NCBI GenBank assembly: GCA_037974665.1
Contig: CM075781.1
Coordinates: 35,565,235 to 35,629,234, forward strand
Reading direction: 5' to 3'
Length of the DNA: 64,000 nucleotides
Origin: Ehretia macrophylla
Taxonomy: Eukaryota; Streptophyta; Magnoliopsida; Boraginales; Ehretiaceae
Below the pieces are notes generated by a model. That model worked only from the letters and a program-made list of their open reading frames with translations, ran no database searches and was not told where the DNA came from. Shown piece after piece: positions 33,176 to 45,675 of this stretch (its first letter is position 1; each line of letters begins with the position of its first letter). The translations under genes were made by a program, and so were the position numbers.

Positions 33176-36100
33176 GTAGCTTTTTTTTTTTTTTGATAAA
33201 TATTGAATATTTTTTATGTGTATATATATATGTATATATATATATTTTTTTATTTTATTTTTGCAGGTGATTCAAGAATAAATTTCAAAAAATGGGGCAT
33301 ATATTGAGCTTCAACCTTTTTTTTTTTTTTTTTTCTGGCTGATGCGAAATTTTTTTTTTATTTTATGTTTGCGTATATTTGCTTGAAAGGATTAATTGTT
33401 GATGTTGGGTGTTGGATTTTTTTGCTTGAATATATAAAAAAATTTAACACTCAACGGCTATATTTTTTTTTGAACCTAAAAGTTGAAATTGCAACCGTTC
33501 TTTTTTTTTGCATCTGTTTGAACTTTTTTTTTTTTGTCAGTTTTTTTTTTTTTTTTTTTGAAGTCAGATCTGACGAGTCAGATCTGACATAGATAGTATG
33601 GACTGTATAATTTTTTGTCTTTTTGTTAGGGCTTCATTTTGTTCAACAAATTTGTTGAACAAAATGGAGCTAGGGTTCTATTTTTGATGAAATTTGTTAA
33701 ATTTGACACTAAAGTAACAATTTGTAACAAATTAGGGTTCTATAATAAATATTGGTGTTACTTTTTTACTTCAAAAAGCTCTCTATTTACAAAAAAATTG
33801 TAATCATTGTGTTTTAAAGCTTACATTGAGGATGGCCTTATGATTGTCACATAAAAAGAATAGGTATTTTCCTGTAACTTCTTCTATATGAATTATCTGC
33901 TAATTGCATGTTTCGTTCCTTTCTGTGGATTTTGTGATAAGGAATGTTTATTGATCATAAACAAGAATGAGTTTACTTGTCATTGCAAGAAGTGGCCTCC
34001 ACCTTTGTTTTAATTATGCTTCTCGCAGGAGGCTCAAAGCTTACATCAAAATATGAAGAAGAAGATCTTTTAAATCTGATTCTGGGTAATGAAGGAAAGG
34101 ATTCAATTTCATCAGCTCGAGCATCAACCATGGATATGCTTTCCGGTGCTCTTCGGACAGCAAGCAGTGCCTCGTGTTCTAGTACTGGGGAAGTTTCGAC
34201 TCAGGATGGAGAAATTCTTAAAAGTCTATCTTTTGATCAGCATAGTTTGACTGATGTTGGAAGTACTACTCCTGAGGAATTACGTCAACAAGCTATTGAG
34301 GAAAAGAAAAAGTATAAAACTTTAAAAGCAGAAGGAAAATCAGAAGAAGCCTTAAAAGCTTTTAAAAGAGGTAAAGAGCTTGAGAGGCAGGCTGGAGCCC
34401 TGGACCTATCTCTCAGGAAAAATCGTAAAACGGCTTTGGCTTCTAGTAAAGATGACTCTGGAACATCTGGGAGAGGGAATAAAATCTCCTCTTTGAAGAG
34501 TGAAGGAAAGGGTGATCTGGCCGATGAACTCAAAGAACTAGGATGGTTGGACATGGACCTTCGAGATGCTGACAAACGGCCTGCATCCTTGACTTTGGAG
34601 AGTGAGCTTTCTACACTTCTTGGTGAAGTCTCTCGAAAAACTAATACAGAAAAGAGAACCCATGGCTCAGATAAGTCACAGGTAATTGCTCATAAGAAGA
34701 AGGCTCTGGAATTGAAGCGTGCTGGGAATCTTGCTGAAGCCAAAGAAGAATTAAAGAAAGCTAAAGTACTCAAGAAGGAAATTGAGGAGCAAGAATTGTT
34801 GGGTTAATCAGAAGAATCTGATGAAGAGCTTTCTTCTTTGATACGCAGCATTGATGATTACAAGGATGATGATTTGTCAACTGGGCACTATCTGCGTTCT
34901 ACTTTTGATTTTGATCTCCAGATGGGCACTACTGATGATCTTGGTGTGGATGATAGTTTTGAGGTGGACGACGAGGATATGGATGACCCAGAAATAGCTT
35001 CTGCCTTGAAATCACTAGGGTGGACTGAAGAAACGGGTCACTCTGAGGACATTAATGGCAAGTCAACATCCATTAATAAGGAAGCTTTAATGAATGAGAT
35101 TCATTCTTTGAAAAGAGAAGCTCTTAATAAGAAAAGGGCAGGTAATACTGCAAAGGCAATGGCACTGCTAAAGAAGGCCAAAGGACTTGAAATGGACCTT
35201 GACAGTTCTGATTCTCTGGGAACTAAGGACCTTACAGCTCAAGGTTCTGTGATGATCCAGAAGGATTCTACCCAACTTGTTGAAAAAGCATCAGGTTCCG
35301 GTGCTGTGGATGTCGGAGGTGTTGATGAAATCGAAGTTATGGGCCCTAAATTGGCAACAAAAAGTAAGTTGATGATCCAAAAGGAACTTCTTGCCTTGAA
35401 AAAGAGGGCTCTTGCTTTAAGAAGGGAAGGTAAAGTAGATGAAGCTGAAGAAGAATTGAAAAAAGGGAAAGTCCTTGAGAAGCAGCTCGAAGAGATGGAC
35501 AAAGCTCCCAAAGCAATGCAGCCGGGTATCAGCAATATGCCCGCTAATATTACCACAGCCACTGATCCTGGGGGTGAGGATGATGTGACTGATCACGACC
35601 TGCATGATCCAACTTATCTTTCACTTCTAAAGAATTTGGGTTGAAAGGATGATGTTGAAGAAAGGATTCCTTCCACATCTATAGAGATGGAGAGTTCTGC
35701 AGAAATCAGTGGTTCCTCTACTACACAAGCCTCTGCTAACATCTCAACTGGTATGTCTAGAAAAAGTAAAGGTGATATCCAGAGGGAACTTTTAGGTCTG
35801 AAAAGAAAATCCCTTGCCCTGAGACGCCAAGGAGAAGTGGAGGAGGCAGAGGAGGTGCTGAAAATGGCAAAATTGTTAGAGGCGCAATTGGCAGAAATTG
35901 AAAATCCTCCCCTAAAAGAAGTTTCAGCTGAACCTGAATCTGATTTGAAAGATGATGCAAGAATTGATTCCTCTCTGAAAAATGCAAATCTACCTTTTCT
36001 GTCTGATTCCGAGAAGAAACCTATGGAAGGTCTGGGAAACAGGGACAAAATTACACCAAAGAATTTAGATGGGACGGCGAATGTCATTGCAAATCCATCC

Positions 36101-36847
36101 ACCATTGCATCTGACACTACTCAAGCAACTGATTCTCAAAATGATCGAAGTACTCTGCAAGAGGATATTCTAGCCCATAAGAAAAAGGCTGTTCTCCTGA
36201 AGAGAGAAGGGAAATTGGCAGAAGCCAAGGACGAACTCCGGCAGGCGAAGCTTTTAGAGAAGCATCTTGAGGAGAAAGCTCCGCCAAATACTAGTTCACC
36301 AGATGTGCTAGGTGAAGTCCCCTCTGTTGAGAAGAAAGAGGATAGCTCGAACTTGGCTAAAAAACCTTTGACTGCCAGGGAGCGGTTTAAATTACAGCAA
36401 GAATCTCTCGGCCACAAACGTCAGGCACTTAAGCTGCGAAGAGAAGGCAGGACAGAAGAAGCTGATGCTGAACTTGAGTTGGCCAAAGCTCTGGAAGCTC
36501 AGCTGGAGGAATCGGCTGCACATGATTTGAGGTCCTCTGAAGCTGAACAAAATGATGATGTCAGTGTTGAGGATTTTCTCGATCCTCAGCTAATGTCTGC
36601 TTTGAAAGCATTAGGAATACCAGACGTCAGCAGCGGATCACGAGGTCCTCAAGGTCCCGTGTCAGAAAAACCTGTTGTTGGTGAAGTTGAGAGCTCTGCT
36701 GAAGAGAAAAAGCAGTTAGAAGAGCAGATTAAAGCAGAGAAGCTCAAGGCACTAAACTTAAAACGTTCCGGAAAGCAAACAGAGGCCGTGGATGCTCTTC
36801 GTCGGGCCAAACTTCTTGAAAAGAAGTTGAATTCTTTGTCCGCATAA

Positions 36848-38058
36848 TTAAGCAGCATCTTGGCATATGCTTTCGGAACTCGAGTCTTGTCCATTTAACG
36901 CTCGCTCTCTAGAATTCTGAAGTGTAAAAGATATAATGCTCAAGGGTACTGTCATCTTAGAAGCAAAAGGCTTAGTTGAAACTTGTGGTGGAATCATCGT
37001 GAATGATTTGGTATTAGAAAGCGTGACATTATGAACTGTTCATCATCCCAATCTTATATCTATATTTCGCAAATTTTGTAATTGTTTACGAAAAGGAGAA
37101 AATACTGTATTTTCGTTGGGAGATTGTGTATCATTTGAAATGTTGTTTGCTTGATTTTTGCTCTACCCTAATGATAGACTAAATCTTCTCCGCTTCGGCC
37201 CAAATGTTGTGTGGTGATGAACGCTCTCCTTGTCTGCAGTCGGTCAACAATCATCGTCTTACTCCTTAAGTGCTTACATACTAGTTTGATTCATTTTCAA
37301 GCATTTATTGCTTAAGCTACACCATAGCTTATTTGTACATTAGATGTTTGATAAATTGTTTAAGTGACAACTGTAGTATAATTATTTAAAGTAGTAATTT
37401 GCTTCCTTAATTCTAATTTACTCCCCTCTTAGGATTATTTGGACTAACAATAAGAAAACCAATTTAAACATATCTAAAAAAGTGTCATAACATAAAAAAT
37501 TATAAGCCCGATCTGATCCCAGACGTCTTGCTGTTATTGAAACATTTAAATATACTTTAACAAGCTTATTGTCTTTCTCCTAAGTCACGTAAGATTGACA
37601 TGTCATGGCAAGCCTAGATAGAGACTTGTGAGATCAAATGGATCTTAATACATGTTTAGGTCCCAACATTGACAAAAAAGTTAGTCTTATCTAACACATA
37701 TATATGAATAGCTCTCCTGGTTCTACTCTTCTATATGGGACCATTGGTTTCCTCCATAAACCCTTAGTTTAAATGAGAAATTCTAATAAAATTATGCCTT
37801 TCAAATGTAAAAACTTTCTATATCGGGACCACTAGTGAATTCATATTCATTATCACCCTCATAAGTCTTGAACTTCATGCATATTAGTAACAACCATTTA
37901 TCACGTAGATCACCCGTGACTCATTGTGAACGTACTAAATAACACGAGCCAGACCGGGGAAGAACGAAGGCAGGCTTGCTCTAGTGAGAGCTCATCGTGT
38001 TTCCATGACCTCCACTGTTAATTTACTCCTTCGTATGAGTTCTAGTGATTCAACAGTT
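36848..38058. other. 3' flank of FYVE gene, no further gene
   Basis: Probably 3' untranslated sequence for the first few hundred bases, then AT-rich spacer. No domain or repeat recognised. Confidence 0.5.
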
Positions 38059-38445
38059 CACTACAAAAAAACTGCTTTAGGTGACCACTAAAGTCGTCTT
38101 TATGCAGTCGCCAAATAGGTATTGACGACGGTTGGCGACTACGTGGAGATAAATATTGACTGTCGCCAAAAGTAGTATCGCCAATTTGTTACCCCGTCGC
38201 CATATCATCGCGTTTGGCGACGGCATTTTAGTCGTCTCTGAATTGTGTTCCAAAAATATCATTTCCATACCGTCGCCAAAAGCGATGTGTCTCCATTCCG
38301 TCGCCACGTCGTCTCCAAAAAAGAGTGTTTCCAACCTATCGCCACCTTGTCTCCAAAATAGAGTGTCTCCAACCCATCGCCACGTCGTCTCCAAAAAAGA
38401 GTGTCTCCAATCCGTCTCATAGTCGTCTCCAAAAAATGTAACACT
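38059..38445 (+). mobile_element. CACTA-like (En/Spm) terminal fragment
   Basis: Begins CACTACAAAAAAACTGC, a CACTA-type terminus. A GTCGCCAAA-type motif occurs at least eight times, in both directions at first, then as a tandem array of about 45-bp units (about 38284-38440, with GAGTGT and TCGTCTCCAAAA). No transposase is present and the far end is missing. Confidence 0.6.
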
Positions 38446-38449
38446 CTCC

Positions 38450-38690
38450 TCACTGTGACCTAATTTGAAATGGGTCACATGTGGATGAACACATGTTATA
38501 GATAAACACATGTGGATGTATGGCCGTCACACATCAAAGATGAACATATGTGAAAGAACATGACTAGACTAAGTGCCCAATTATAATACCATGTTAATAA
38601 TCATAGAGTTTCATCCTAAAATCATTTGGTGCTAGAAAGAGTAGTTCAATCATATATATGAGATGATCTTAGATTTTAGCTAGAACCAAG
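38450..38690 (-). mobile_element. TRIM fragment related to 8654-9061
   Basis: ATAATACCATG (38583-38593, a decayed reverse primer site) is followed by TGTTAATAATCATAGAGTTTC and CATCCTAAAATCATTTGGTG, as in the LTR at 8938. Upstream, GGGTCACATGTGGATGAACA-type repeats match the inner part of that family. The LTR end is not clear. Confidence 0.55.
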
Positions 38691-38694
38691 GAAA

Positions 38695-39790
38695 ATAGTT
38701 TTATAGTCCACCTCAATGCTCCTTCCACTTCCAATTGGAAAAACATGTTTGTTGGCAACTTAAAGCAATCCCTCTCTCTGAGCAAAGTTGGTGAAGCCGA
38801 AATTATCAATGGGCACAAAATTGCTTATCCACTACCAAATGTCTTTAAAATCACCGAGGCTATTTGGAAGAGATGCTTGATTGAACAATTTGTTGGTAAG
38901 TCTCCACCCTTCTTCTTGATTAAGAAAGTTGTTGACACAAGATGAAAAGTTTTTGGTGAAGTTGAGATTAAGTCTCTTGCCAATAGTTTATTTCTTTTCA
39001 AGCTTGATTGTGAGGAGACTTGTGATAAAATTTTGGAGCAATTGTGACATGTTAATCATCATCCTCTTCTCCTTTGGAAATAAGACCCTAATGTGCAAGT
39101 ACTTGTAAATCTTACATGTGACAAAGTCCCAATTTGGAATAAACTTACAAATGTCCCATTGGGTTTATGGTCTAAAGAAGGCTTTAGCTACATTAGTAGC
39201 AATCTTGGCACACCACTTCAAATGGATTCACTCACCGAGTCTAGAGCTCACATTGGTTATGCCCGAATTTGTGTTGAGATGAATATTGAAGATGATCTTC
39301 TTGACTCAACATTTGTTAAGCTTCTTGATGGGTCAATTGCAGAGATCGGTATTGAATACTCTTGAAAACTGTCGAGATGCACTCATTGTAAGGTTGTCGA
39401 ACACACAAATGCTAATTGTCATAAAGTCCAAGTGTCATGTGAGATTGCCAAACCTTATTGCCCTACAAAAACATCTGAATGGCAAGATATCTCCAAATGA
39501 ACTCAAACCAATGAGCCTACATCAAAGGTATTATCTCTTCCACAAGTTTTCATTTTATCTAATCGTTTTTAGGCGATTGAAACCCAAAGTATGGAGCCTT
39601 CTTTAATTTCTCAAGAGAATATATGGATCCTCAATCATTGGTTACCCCTCCCAATCCCCAAGACACTCACTCTCATAATGTTCAAGTCTTCTTGAAACCC
39701 CCTTCAATCTAAAGGGAAAGGTAAACAAGGCTCTTCCTACCCAAGTTTGAATCCCACAGGCTCTCTTGATCCGCCAGATATTGAGGGCTC
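38695..39790 (+). pseudogene. DUF4283/zinc-knuckle protein relic (LINE ORF1 type)
   Basis: The plus frame reads NMFVGNLKQSLSLSKVGEAE, then FVGKSPPFFLIKKVV, LFLFKLDCEETCDKIL, VPLGLWSKEGFSYISSNLG and MDSLTESRAHIGYARICVE. This is the DUF4283 nucleic-acid-binding-like domain found in plant LINE ORF1 proteins. A CCHC knuckle (RCTHCKVVEHTNANC) lies in another frame or past a stop at 39377-39430. Stops at about 38942, 39046, 39081 and 39363 mostly stand where Trp is expected. No endonuclease or reverse transcriptase follows, so this is an ORF1-only relic. Confidence 0.7.
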
Positions 39791-40099
39791 ACTTGAGCAT
39801 TAAGTTGCTTGAATACATCTCTTTTCTACTTGGTTCGGTTCTACTTGATTGCCTCTTGTGTTCTTGTGTCGTTCCTGTTGTTTCTTGTTTTAATTATTTT
39901 TTGTTGTAGTTTCTTGTTTTGCTTCTTGCTGTTAGGACAATTCTAGTTATTTGTAACCGGTGTGGAAATGGCTCGCTTTCATCCAGTTAGGTTTAGCATC
40001 CTTTTTATTTCGTTATGTAGCCCATGCTTTTTTGTATGTAATATCGTTTTTTTAGGCTATCTCTTTTTTTGATTGTTCTTGCTTGATGTAATTAGTCTT
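39791..40099. other. No recognisable feature
   Basis: T-rich sequence, possibly the 3' end of the DUF4283 relic. Confidence 0.4.
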
Positions 40100-40207
40100 T
40101 TGAAGATGAAGGAAATTTTGAGAAAGGAGAATTGCTTGGTAGCAATTGGAGACAGACCAGCGGAGGTGATGAAAGACAAGTGGAAAGAGATGGATGACAA
40201 CGCTATG
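40100..40207 (+). pseudogene. Extra copia gag fragment fused to the 5' LTR
   Basis: About 108 bp is homologous to 40922-41032 of the element's own gag (TTGAAGATGAAGG ... GACAA(C/T)GCTATG). It lacks a stop that the internal copy has after KWK. It joins the LTR at an ATG shared by both sequences, that is, with microhomology. Confidence 0.85.
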
Positions 40208-40657
40208 AAGAAAAGTCTTTGGCTGCAAAGTTAGGTGCACACAATTTTGGGTTGATTTCAAACTTCAGGTGGGAATACTTTTGGTGTAGAATGAGCCTAT
40301 AAATAGAGGCTCATTCTTCACCATTTGAGCATCAACAAAATATTCCAAATCAGAGAGAAAAATAAGCTTTCTTCTGAGTATTTTCTCTTCCTATTTTATT
40401 ATTCTATATTTGTGAGTGAGAGTTAGTTTCTCTTATTATTTGAGAGAGTGATATTGTTCTCTCTTTATATTAGAGAGAATGTTATTGTAAAATACTCCAC
40501 ATCATAGTGAATCCTCTATTACTTGCCCGTGGTTTTTCTCTCAATTTGTTTGAGGGTTTTCCACGTAAATCTTGTCTCTATTTTCTCTGTTCTCATTCAT
40601 ATTTTAGCTATGTAATACTGCTTGTCCCCAACCATTCCGCTGCGTCGATACCCAACA
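40208..40657 (+). repeat. Truncated 5' LTR of copia element
   Basis: Matches the 3' LTR from about 44875 on and ends CGATACCCAACA. The first about 53 bp of the LTR are missing. TATAAATAGAGGCTC at about 40300 is a probable LTR TATA box. Confidence 0.9.
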
Positions 40658-40658
40658 G

Positions 40659-40671
40659 TGGTATCAGAGCC
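40659..40671 (+). other. Primer-binding site, initiator Met-tRNA
   Basis: TGGTATCAGAGCC, one base after the LTR end. Confidence 0.9.
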
Positions 40672-40868
40672 ACTGGTTACGGGTCACTGGTATATATACG
40701 GGATTACTATTCACAGTTACTATTCACACATACAATGTAGTACTATTCACCTATACGGTATCGACACTATTCCCGTATACGATTTTGGTACTATTCACAT
40801 AAATAGTACTATTCACAGTGAAATAGTGGGAGCTCGTTCAAGTTACGAAGCAGATCGTCGTTAATACT

Positions 40869-43800
40869 ATGGCGGCAAAATTTGAAATCGAGAAGTTCAA
40901 CAGGAGAAATTTTTTCATGTGAAAATTGAAGATGAAGGCAATCTTGAGAAAAGAGAATTGCTTGGCAGCAATTAGAGACAGAGTAACGGAGGTGATGGAA
41001 GACAAGTGGAAATAGATGGATGACAATGCTATGGCTAATCTACACCTTGCATTGGCAGATTCGGTATTGTTAAGCGTTGAGAAAAATAAGTCAGCAAAAG
41101 AAATTTGAGATGCGCTGACCAAACTATATGAGATCAAGTCACTTCACAACAAGATTTTTTTGAAGAGGAGACTCTACACCCTTCGGATGAGTGAGTCCAT
41201 ATCGGTGACATATCATATCAATACCTTAAATACGTTATTCTCTCAACTGACTGCAATTGGGCATAAAATAGCGGAGCTTGAACATGGAGAAATTCTACTT
41301 CAAAGTATATCTGATTCGTATGATCAACTCATCATTAGTTATACTAACAATGTTCTTTCAGATTTTGTTATTTTTGATGATGTTGTAGCCGCTGTTCTAG
41401 AAAAGGAATCTAAGCGCAAAAAGTAAGGAAGACAGAATCGAAAGTTCACAACAAGCAAAAGCGTTATCAATGGTGAAAGGCAGATCAACGGAATGTGGCT
41501 CGAGTGGGAACAACAACCATGGTAGATCAAAGTCAAGGAGTAGAAAGAATATCAAATGCTACAACTGTGGCAAAAAAGGACACTTCAAGAAGGATTGTCG
41601 AAGCAATAAAAGGAATCCCAAGGTGACAAATTCATAGGGATGTGTGGCGACTGCACCAAATGATGGAGATATTTTATACATCGAAGCAGCAACTTTATCA
41701 AAAGGAAGAAAAGAGCTCACTGATGTTTGGATAATGGATTCAAGAGCAACATGGCATATGACCTCTCGTAGATAATGGTTCCACACCTATGAACCTACCT
41801 CTAGAGAATCTGTGTACATGGGTAATGATCATGCCTTAAAGATTGCTGGTATTGGTACCGTCAAAATAAAAATGTATAATGGTACCATTCGCACCATTCA
41901 AGGGGTACGACACGTGAAGGGCTTGAAGAAGAACCTATTGTCCATTGGACAATTGGATGATCTTGGCTGCAAGACCCATATAGAGGATGGGATCATGTTG
42001 GTCGTCAAAGAAGCGCCTGTGGTGATCAAGGCAGAAAAGATCGGGGTAAATTTATACATGCTTTTGGGATATACGTTGCAGGAGGCAGATGTATCAGTTG
42101 CATCAGTCGGTCAAGAAGAATCAACTATATTATGGCATCGCAGATTGGGCCATATGACATAACGAGGCTTGAAGATTCTCGTTTAACGAAATCTCCTACC
42201 CGGGCTCAAGACGGTAAACTTACCTTTCTGTGACAATTGTGTTACAAGTAAGCAACATAGATTAAAATTTGGGAGATCTACTGCCAGAAGCAAACACATT
42301 TTAGACTTGATCATTTTAGATGTTTGGGAATCACCGGGTTTGTCCCTAGGAGGAGCCAAATACTTTGTATCATTTATTGATGATTACTCCAAGAGACTGT
42401 GGGTATATCTAATCAAGAACAAGTTAGATGTGTTTCCAATATTCAAAATATTCAAAGCGCTGGTGGAACTTGAATCCGGGAAAAAGATCAAGTGTTTGAG
42501 GACGGACAATGGAGGAGAATATACTAACGGAGCTTCTTGGCATTTTGCAAGCAAGAAGGTATTTAGAGGCAGTTTACTGTTGCACATACACCTCAACAAA
42601 ATGGTGTAGCAGAGCAGATGAACATAACTCTTCTTGAAAGAATGAGAGTTATGTTGGAAACTGCAGGTCTAGCTAAATCATTTTGGGCAGAAGCAGCTAG
42701 AACTGCTTGTTACGTGATAAATCAGTCACCGTCAACTGCAATTGGGTTAAAGACACTAATGAAAATGTGGACCGAAAAATCCGCAGATTATTCTATCTTG
42801 CACGTAATTGGATGTCCGACATACGTGATGTATGGTGCCCAAGAAACAACAAAACTGGAACCAAAATCCAGGAAATGTGTATTCTTGGGAAATGTTGATC
42901 GTGTTAAGGGGTATCGCTTGTGGGATTCCACTGCCCATAAGGTTGTCATCAGCAGAGATGTGATATTTGTAGAAGATAAACTGCAAAGTGAAGACGACAG
43001 CAACACTTCAAAGGAGACTACTACAATACAAATTGAAGATAAGTCAGAACAAGGAGATGCTTCTTCTGAAGTTGCACCGGAGCACGTGGAACAAGAACCA
43101 GATGATACTGAGGTTACAGAACTTTGACGTTCATTGCATCAGACAACAAGACCAACTTGGCATTCAGATTTTGTTATGGTGAGCAATGCTGCATACTGTC
43201 TTCTAACGGAGGATGGAGAGCCATCTACCTTTCACAAGGGTATAAATAGCCCCGATGTTGCTTTGTGGATGATAGCAATGTACGAAGAAATTGAAGCTCT
43301 CCATAGGAACAATACGTGGGAGCTTGTTCCACTACCACTTGGACGGAAAGCCATTGGTAACAAATAGGTCTACAAGGTCAAGCGAGATGGTAATGACTAA
43401 GTGGAGCGATATCGTGCAAGACTAGTGGTGAAAGGATATGCTCAGAATGAAGGAATTGACTTCAACGAGATATTTTCTCATATGGTAAGACTTACAACTA
43501 TCAGAGTAGTCTTGGCCATGTGTGTTGTGTTAGACTTACATCTAGAACAGTTAGATGTAAAGACGACTTTTCTTCATGGTGAGCTTGAAGAAGAGATTTA
43601 CATGCTCCAATCAGATGGTTTTGTTGAGAAAGGAAAAGAAAACTTGGTTTGCAGGTTGACCAAATCTCTGTACGGTTTAAAACAGGCGCCAAGGTATTGG
43701 TACAAGAGATTTGATTCCTTCATGATTAGCCTCGAGTAGTTGTACGTACTACAAGAGGTTTAACAATGATGATTTTATCATTCTGCTGTTGTACGTGGAC

Positions 43801-44757
43801 GACATGCTGGTAGTAGGTCCCAACAAAGTTCGGGTCCAAGAATTGAGGGCACAATTGGCTAGGGAGTTTGATATGAAGGATTTGGGACCGGCAAACAAGA
43901 TTTTAAGGATGCAAATTCACCGAGACAGAGAAGGCAGGAAAATATGGATTTCCCAGAAGAATTACTTCAAGAAAATCTTACGGCACTTCAACATGCAAGA
44001 CTGTAAGGAAATCTCAACCTCATTTCCTGTTAATTATAAATTATCCTCAAGTATGTGTCCTAGTGATGAAACAGAGAGGATGGAAATGTCTCGAGTACCG
44101 TATGCATCAGCAGTGGGAAGTCTTATGTTCGCAATGATATGCACGAGACTAGATATTGCTCAAACAGTTGGTGCGATCAGTCGGTTCATGGAGAATCCTG
44201 GTAGAGAGCATTGGGATGTTGTTAAGAGGATCCTAAGATACATCAAAGGGACCTCGGATGTTGCATTATGTTTTGGAGGATCAGAATTTACTGTCAAGGA
44301 CTTTGTTGATTCGGATTTTGCACGTGATACCGGTAAACAAAAGTCCACTACAAGCTATGTGTTTACACTTGCAAGAGGCGTGGTAAGCTGGATATCTAAA
44401 TTACAGACTGTTGTGGCCCTATCTACAATAGAGGCTGAATACATGGCAACTACACAAGCCTGTAAAAAAATAATATGGATTAAATGGTAAATGGAGGAGC
44501 TCGGGCACAAACAAGAAAAAATTCTATTGTATTGTAACAGTCAGAGTGTCTAGCACATTGCAAGGAATCCAGCTTTTCATTCCAGGACGAAACACGTAGG
44601 TGTTCAATATGACTTTGTTCAAGAAGTAGTGGAGGAAGGGAGTGTGGATATGCAGAAGATTCACACCAACGAGAACCTAGCAGATGTCATGACAAAGCCA
44701 ATCAACGTTGACAAGTTTATTTGGAGTAGATCCTCTTGTGGCCTAGCAGAGACGTAA
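40869..44757 (+). pseudogene. Ty1/copia gag-pol, many stops and frameshifts
   Basis: Gag starts MAAKFEIEKFNRRNFF and breaks at once. A CCHC knuckle (CYNCGKKGHFKKDC) is at about 41554. The protease site is DSRA instead of the usual DSGA at about 41737. The GAG-pre-integrase segment (LWHRRLGHM) precedes the integrase core (FVSFIDDYSKRLWVY, LRTDNGGEYTNG). The RT has ERYRARLVVKGYAQ, LDVKTTFLHGELEEEIYM and YVDDMLVVG (43792). RNase H ends with STIEAEYMA and RTKHVGVQYDF. Ten or more stops and several frameshifts are present. It cannot encode working proteins. Confidence 0.9.
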
Positions 44758-44819
44758 GCAACATGAAATTGTCAAGTACGGAGAGATTTGTAGTCTCACC
44801 AAACTTTTAAGTGGGAGAA

Positions 44820-45326
44820 TGTGAGCTGTAAAAGTTTGGTGCAAGTCAAAAGAAGACAAAAGCAATGTAAAATGAAGAAAAGTCTTTGGTTGCAAAGTTA
44901 GGTGCACACAATTTTGGATTGGTTTCACACTGCAGGTAGGAAGACTTTTGGTGCAGAATGAGCCTATAAATAGAGGCTCATTTTTCACCATTTGAGCATC
45001 AACAAAACATTCCAAATCAGAAAGAAAAATAAGCTTTCTCCTGAGTATTTTATCTTCCTCTTTTGTTGTTCTATATTTGTGAGTGAGAGTTAGGTTCTCC
45101 TATTATTTGAGAGAGTGATATTGTTCTCTCCTTATATTAAAGAGAAGATTATTGTAAAATACTCCACATCATAGTGAATCCTCTATTACTTGTCCATGAT
45201 TTTTCTCTCGATTTGTTTGAGGGTTTTCTACGTAAACTTTGTGTCTCTATTTTCTCTGTTCTCATTCATATTTTAGCTGCATGATACTACTTTTTCTCAA
45301 CTATTCCGCTGCGTCGATACCTAACA
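44820..45326 (+). repeat. 3' LTR of copia element (507 bp)
   Basis: TGTGAGCTGT...CGATACCTAACA, preceded by the polypurine tract AAGTGGGAGAA. Contains TATAAATAGAGGCTC at about 44965. Confidence 0.9.
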
Positions 45327-45675
45327 TTTTTGACCACCTTATATACTTTTCTTTGGTGAAATATAAAATGGTTAATTTGCAGAAATAAAAAGAAGAAGAA
45401 GTTGGAGCCACAAATCTAACTCTTGAAGAAAAAAGGTGCTACAATTATATCTTTAAATTGCGAAGAAGGAGGAACCACATATCTAAAGGTACGGAGAATA
45501 GTGCTAGAATTGTAGATGTCGATAGTCGCAAGAAGAGGAGCAAATAGTGGTGGAAACTGTCTCCTTTACTTGATAGAGTGGAGCCTCCTACTACTGTAGA
45601 ACTTGTAATAGTCTGGCAATAAATAGTCCATCTTCTGCAGATAGTTATCCCAAAATTTCATGAGCAAAGCTCACA
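45327..45675 (+). promoter_or_regulatory. Upstream region of the terpene synthase
   Basis: 349 bp separate the copia LTR from the start codon. AATAAATAG at about 45618-45626 is a plausible TATA box 50-60 bp before the ATG. The LTR inserted directly upstream could replace or disturb more distant control sequences. Inferred from position only. Confidence 0.35.

Larger units (their letters stand above)
28827..33837. mobile_element. Complete PIF/Harbinger transposon (5,011 bp) in the FYVE intron
   Basis: TTA (28824-28826 and 33838-33840) flanks the element, the expected 3-bp target duplication. Termini GGCTATCCTCAAT and, in reverse complement, GGCCATCCTCAAT are inverted repeats. GGCTCTA-type motifs cluster at 28840-28985 and may be transposase-binding subterminal repeats. 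It carries a transposase pseudogene on plus and a Myb/SANT-like ORF1 on minus, convergently arranged, plus a tandem repeat near the left end and a C-rich tract near the right end. Confidence 0.85.
27460..36847 (+). pseudogene. FYVE zinc-finger, coiled-coil protein gene (5'-truncated, three stops)
   Basis: Exon 27460-27628 opens with HHCRRCGGLFCSSC, the core of a FYVE finger, which binds phosphatidylinositol 3-phosphate on endosomes; RGQGDSPVRICEPCKKLEE completes it. The first exon, with the first Cys pair, is absent. A TAG at 27505-27507 sits inside the finger. The intron 27629-34028 contains a 5.0-kb Harbinger element. The long exon 34029-36847 stays in one frame, with stops at 34805-34807 and 35642-35644. 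It encodes repeated Lys/Glu-rich helices of the pattern HKKKAL-LKR-GKL-EAKEELKKAK-LEK, present at least seven times and separated by acidic linkers. I associate this layout with a plant protein family annotated as phosphoinositide-binding FYVE proteins (At1g61690-like). Absence of frameshifts over 2.8 kb suggests moderately recent loss. Confidence 0.85.
40100..45326 (+). mobile_element. Decayed Ty1/copia retrotransposon with rearranged 5' end
   Basis: Layout: extra gag fragment (40100-40207), truncated 5' LTR (to 40657), tRNA-Met primer site, gag-pol relic in copia order (gag, protease, integrase, RT, RNase H), purine-rich AAGTGGGAGAA and complete 3' LTR (44820-45326). The integrase, RT and RNase H text is of the Tnt1/Tork kind by eye. 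It lies just upstream of the terpene synthase, in the same orientation. Confidence 0.85.

Noticed and set aside
32648..33196. Pro/Ser-rich (+) and Gly/Arg-rich (-) open frames.
   Set aside because: They arise from the C-rich low-complexity tract and have no domain.
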